Assembly: GCF_008831285.2 (NCBI RefSeq)
Contig: NC_045143.1
Span: forward strand, 2,799,503-2,863,502
Reading direction: 5' to 3'
Origin: Nymphaea colorata
Lineage: Eukaryota; Streptophyta; Magnoliopsida; Nymphaeales; Nymphaeaceae
DNA: 64,000 nucleotides
Part shown: in pieces, positions 62,978-64,000 of the stretch
How positions within the stretch are numbered: the first letter of the stretch is position 1
Layout of the letters: each line of letters opens with the position of its first letter
Translations under genes and position numbers: made by a program
Notes under the pieces: model-generated
What the model was told of the DNA's origin: nothing
Databases searched by the model: none
The model's input: the letters and a program-made list of their open reading frames with translations, nothing else

Positions 62978-64000
62978 GTATTCTCTTGCGAGTTAATTGT
63001 TTCCTTGTACTGACATGTTCCTGAAAATTTCATGAATGTGGGATTCTGTTTGTTCATTTTTGTTTTAATGCTTGCCAGCTTGTTGCTGACTGTTCCTTTC
63101 ACATGGTTGTCAAAGGCATGGGGTGCAACCTTTTACTTTTTTTGAAACTTTCGTGCCTCCATAATTCTTGGATGGTAGAGAACCTTATTTTTTGTTTAGT
63201 GAAGTTTTAACATCTATGATTTGTCCATTTATTAAAAGGACATAGCCATAAGTGTTACTTTAACATGGCTTTTCTTGTGGTTTTTCTGGGTAGTGTTTCC
63301 CTCAAAAAAACTGTTTAGTTTTCTAAGAAAAATCTTCTAGAAATATGAGGCTGTGAAAAGTCGATAAAGTAAATCATTGTTATTTTTAGTGGCGTGTTAA
63401 TCCAAAAAATAGCAGCATTAAGGAATCAACCGAAATATTGCTGAAAACTAGATATAACTATGTTCTTGGATAGCTATATTTTGAAAATATTGCTAAAAAT
63501 GAAATATCTCAGTGCTATCGGGCTGTTTTCCTTTTGTGAAAGAATCCTTTGTTTATATTAAGTTTTATATTTTCCATATTTTGTTACTTCCTAAGTTTCA
63601 GTTTTTTTTTTTTTTTTTTTGAATATCAGTACTTTTGGAAGGAAGTTTGTAAAAGCTCAAAATAATTTATTCTGTTACTTCTTTATATAATTATAATTTT
63701 TTGGACTCGTGAGCTTTTTCCAAGAAATACATTCCTTTAGAAATTTCCTAAAAACAAAGTAAAGAATATAAAGAGATGTGGTTAAAGTATATATCATAAC
63801 AATATATATTGCAATATTTATGTTAAAGCTGCTATCAAGGTCCTCAACTTTTCAACTCAACCTGTCTCCCCAACCAATATGATAATATTCTGAAACTATT
63901 TTGAAGGATCATATGTTTGACGTGCAAAAATGACGCCAGTCTTTCATATTTGAGAAGTTTGAATGATTTGTCTTTAGCAACATCCGACTGATTTCTCCTG
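62978..64000 (+). other. NAT10 intron 17, running off the window
   Basis: Follows the donor after exon 17 (ACC AG, then GTATTC). About 1 kb of AT-rich sequence including a T run at 63602-63620. I see no further NAT10 exon; the rest of the GNAT and tRNA-binding domains must lie beyond 64000. Confidence 0.6.

Noticed and set aside
1-64000. CRISPR arrays, bacterial operons, prophage or viral genes
   Set aside because: No regularly spaced repeats with unique spacers and no such genes; all supported genes are plant nuclear genes with introns.

Overview
This window is nuclear DNA of a flowering plant. It is AT-rich, all genes are intron-split with GT-AG junctions, and the proteins include plant-only families (the chloroplast import factor TIC236, a xylan acetyltransferase of the TRICHOME BIREFRINGENCE-LIKE family, the plastid helicase RH58). 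I cannot name the species. GC content and intron style do not look grass-like, but that is only an impression. Exon models below were built by hand from reading frame, splice sites and recalled family sequence; total lengths agree with the families.

Layout, left to right: (1) 1-11516, minus: TIC236, first ten coding exons, cut by the window start. (2) 14826-18854, plus: ESKIMO1/TBL29 xylan O-acetyltransferase, five exons, with an apparent one-base deletion in exon 2. (3) 22979-25808, plus: RPB11 subunit of RNA polymerase II, five exons. (4) 28317-31485, minus: a conserved-looking charged protein of 314 residues that I cannot name. (5) 34826-39802, minus: RRN3/TIF-IA, RNA polymerase I initiation factor, 15 exons, with its last exon partly duplicated in tandem just downstream. 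(6) 42740-48339, minus: DEAD-box helicase RH58, 10 exons. (7) 50676 to beyond the right edge, plus: NAT10/Kre33-type RNA cytidine acetyltransferase, 17 exons seen, about 639 of roughly 1030 residues.

The genes are independent housekeeping or plastid genes, not an operon or a gene cluster. Three of the seven (RPB11, RRN3, NAT10) serve transcription or ribosome production, which may be chance. TIC236/TBL29 and RH58/NAT10 are divergent pairs; RPB11 and the unnamed gene converge.

The gaps and large introns hold microsatellites, short tandem duplications and degraded DNA-transposon-like pieces. The most striking non-coding object is a 473-bp foldback in a NAT10 intron (56883-57355): two 224-base arms that pair with one mismatch around a 25-base loop. 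Other points worth checking are the TBL29 frameshift, the duplicated RRN3 tail with a stop codon, a GATACG-rich element inside a TIC236 intron, a tRNA-like SINE remnant and a GC-rich tandem repeat in front of NAT10. I found no CRISPR array, no viral genes, no rRNA gene and no intact tRNA gene.
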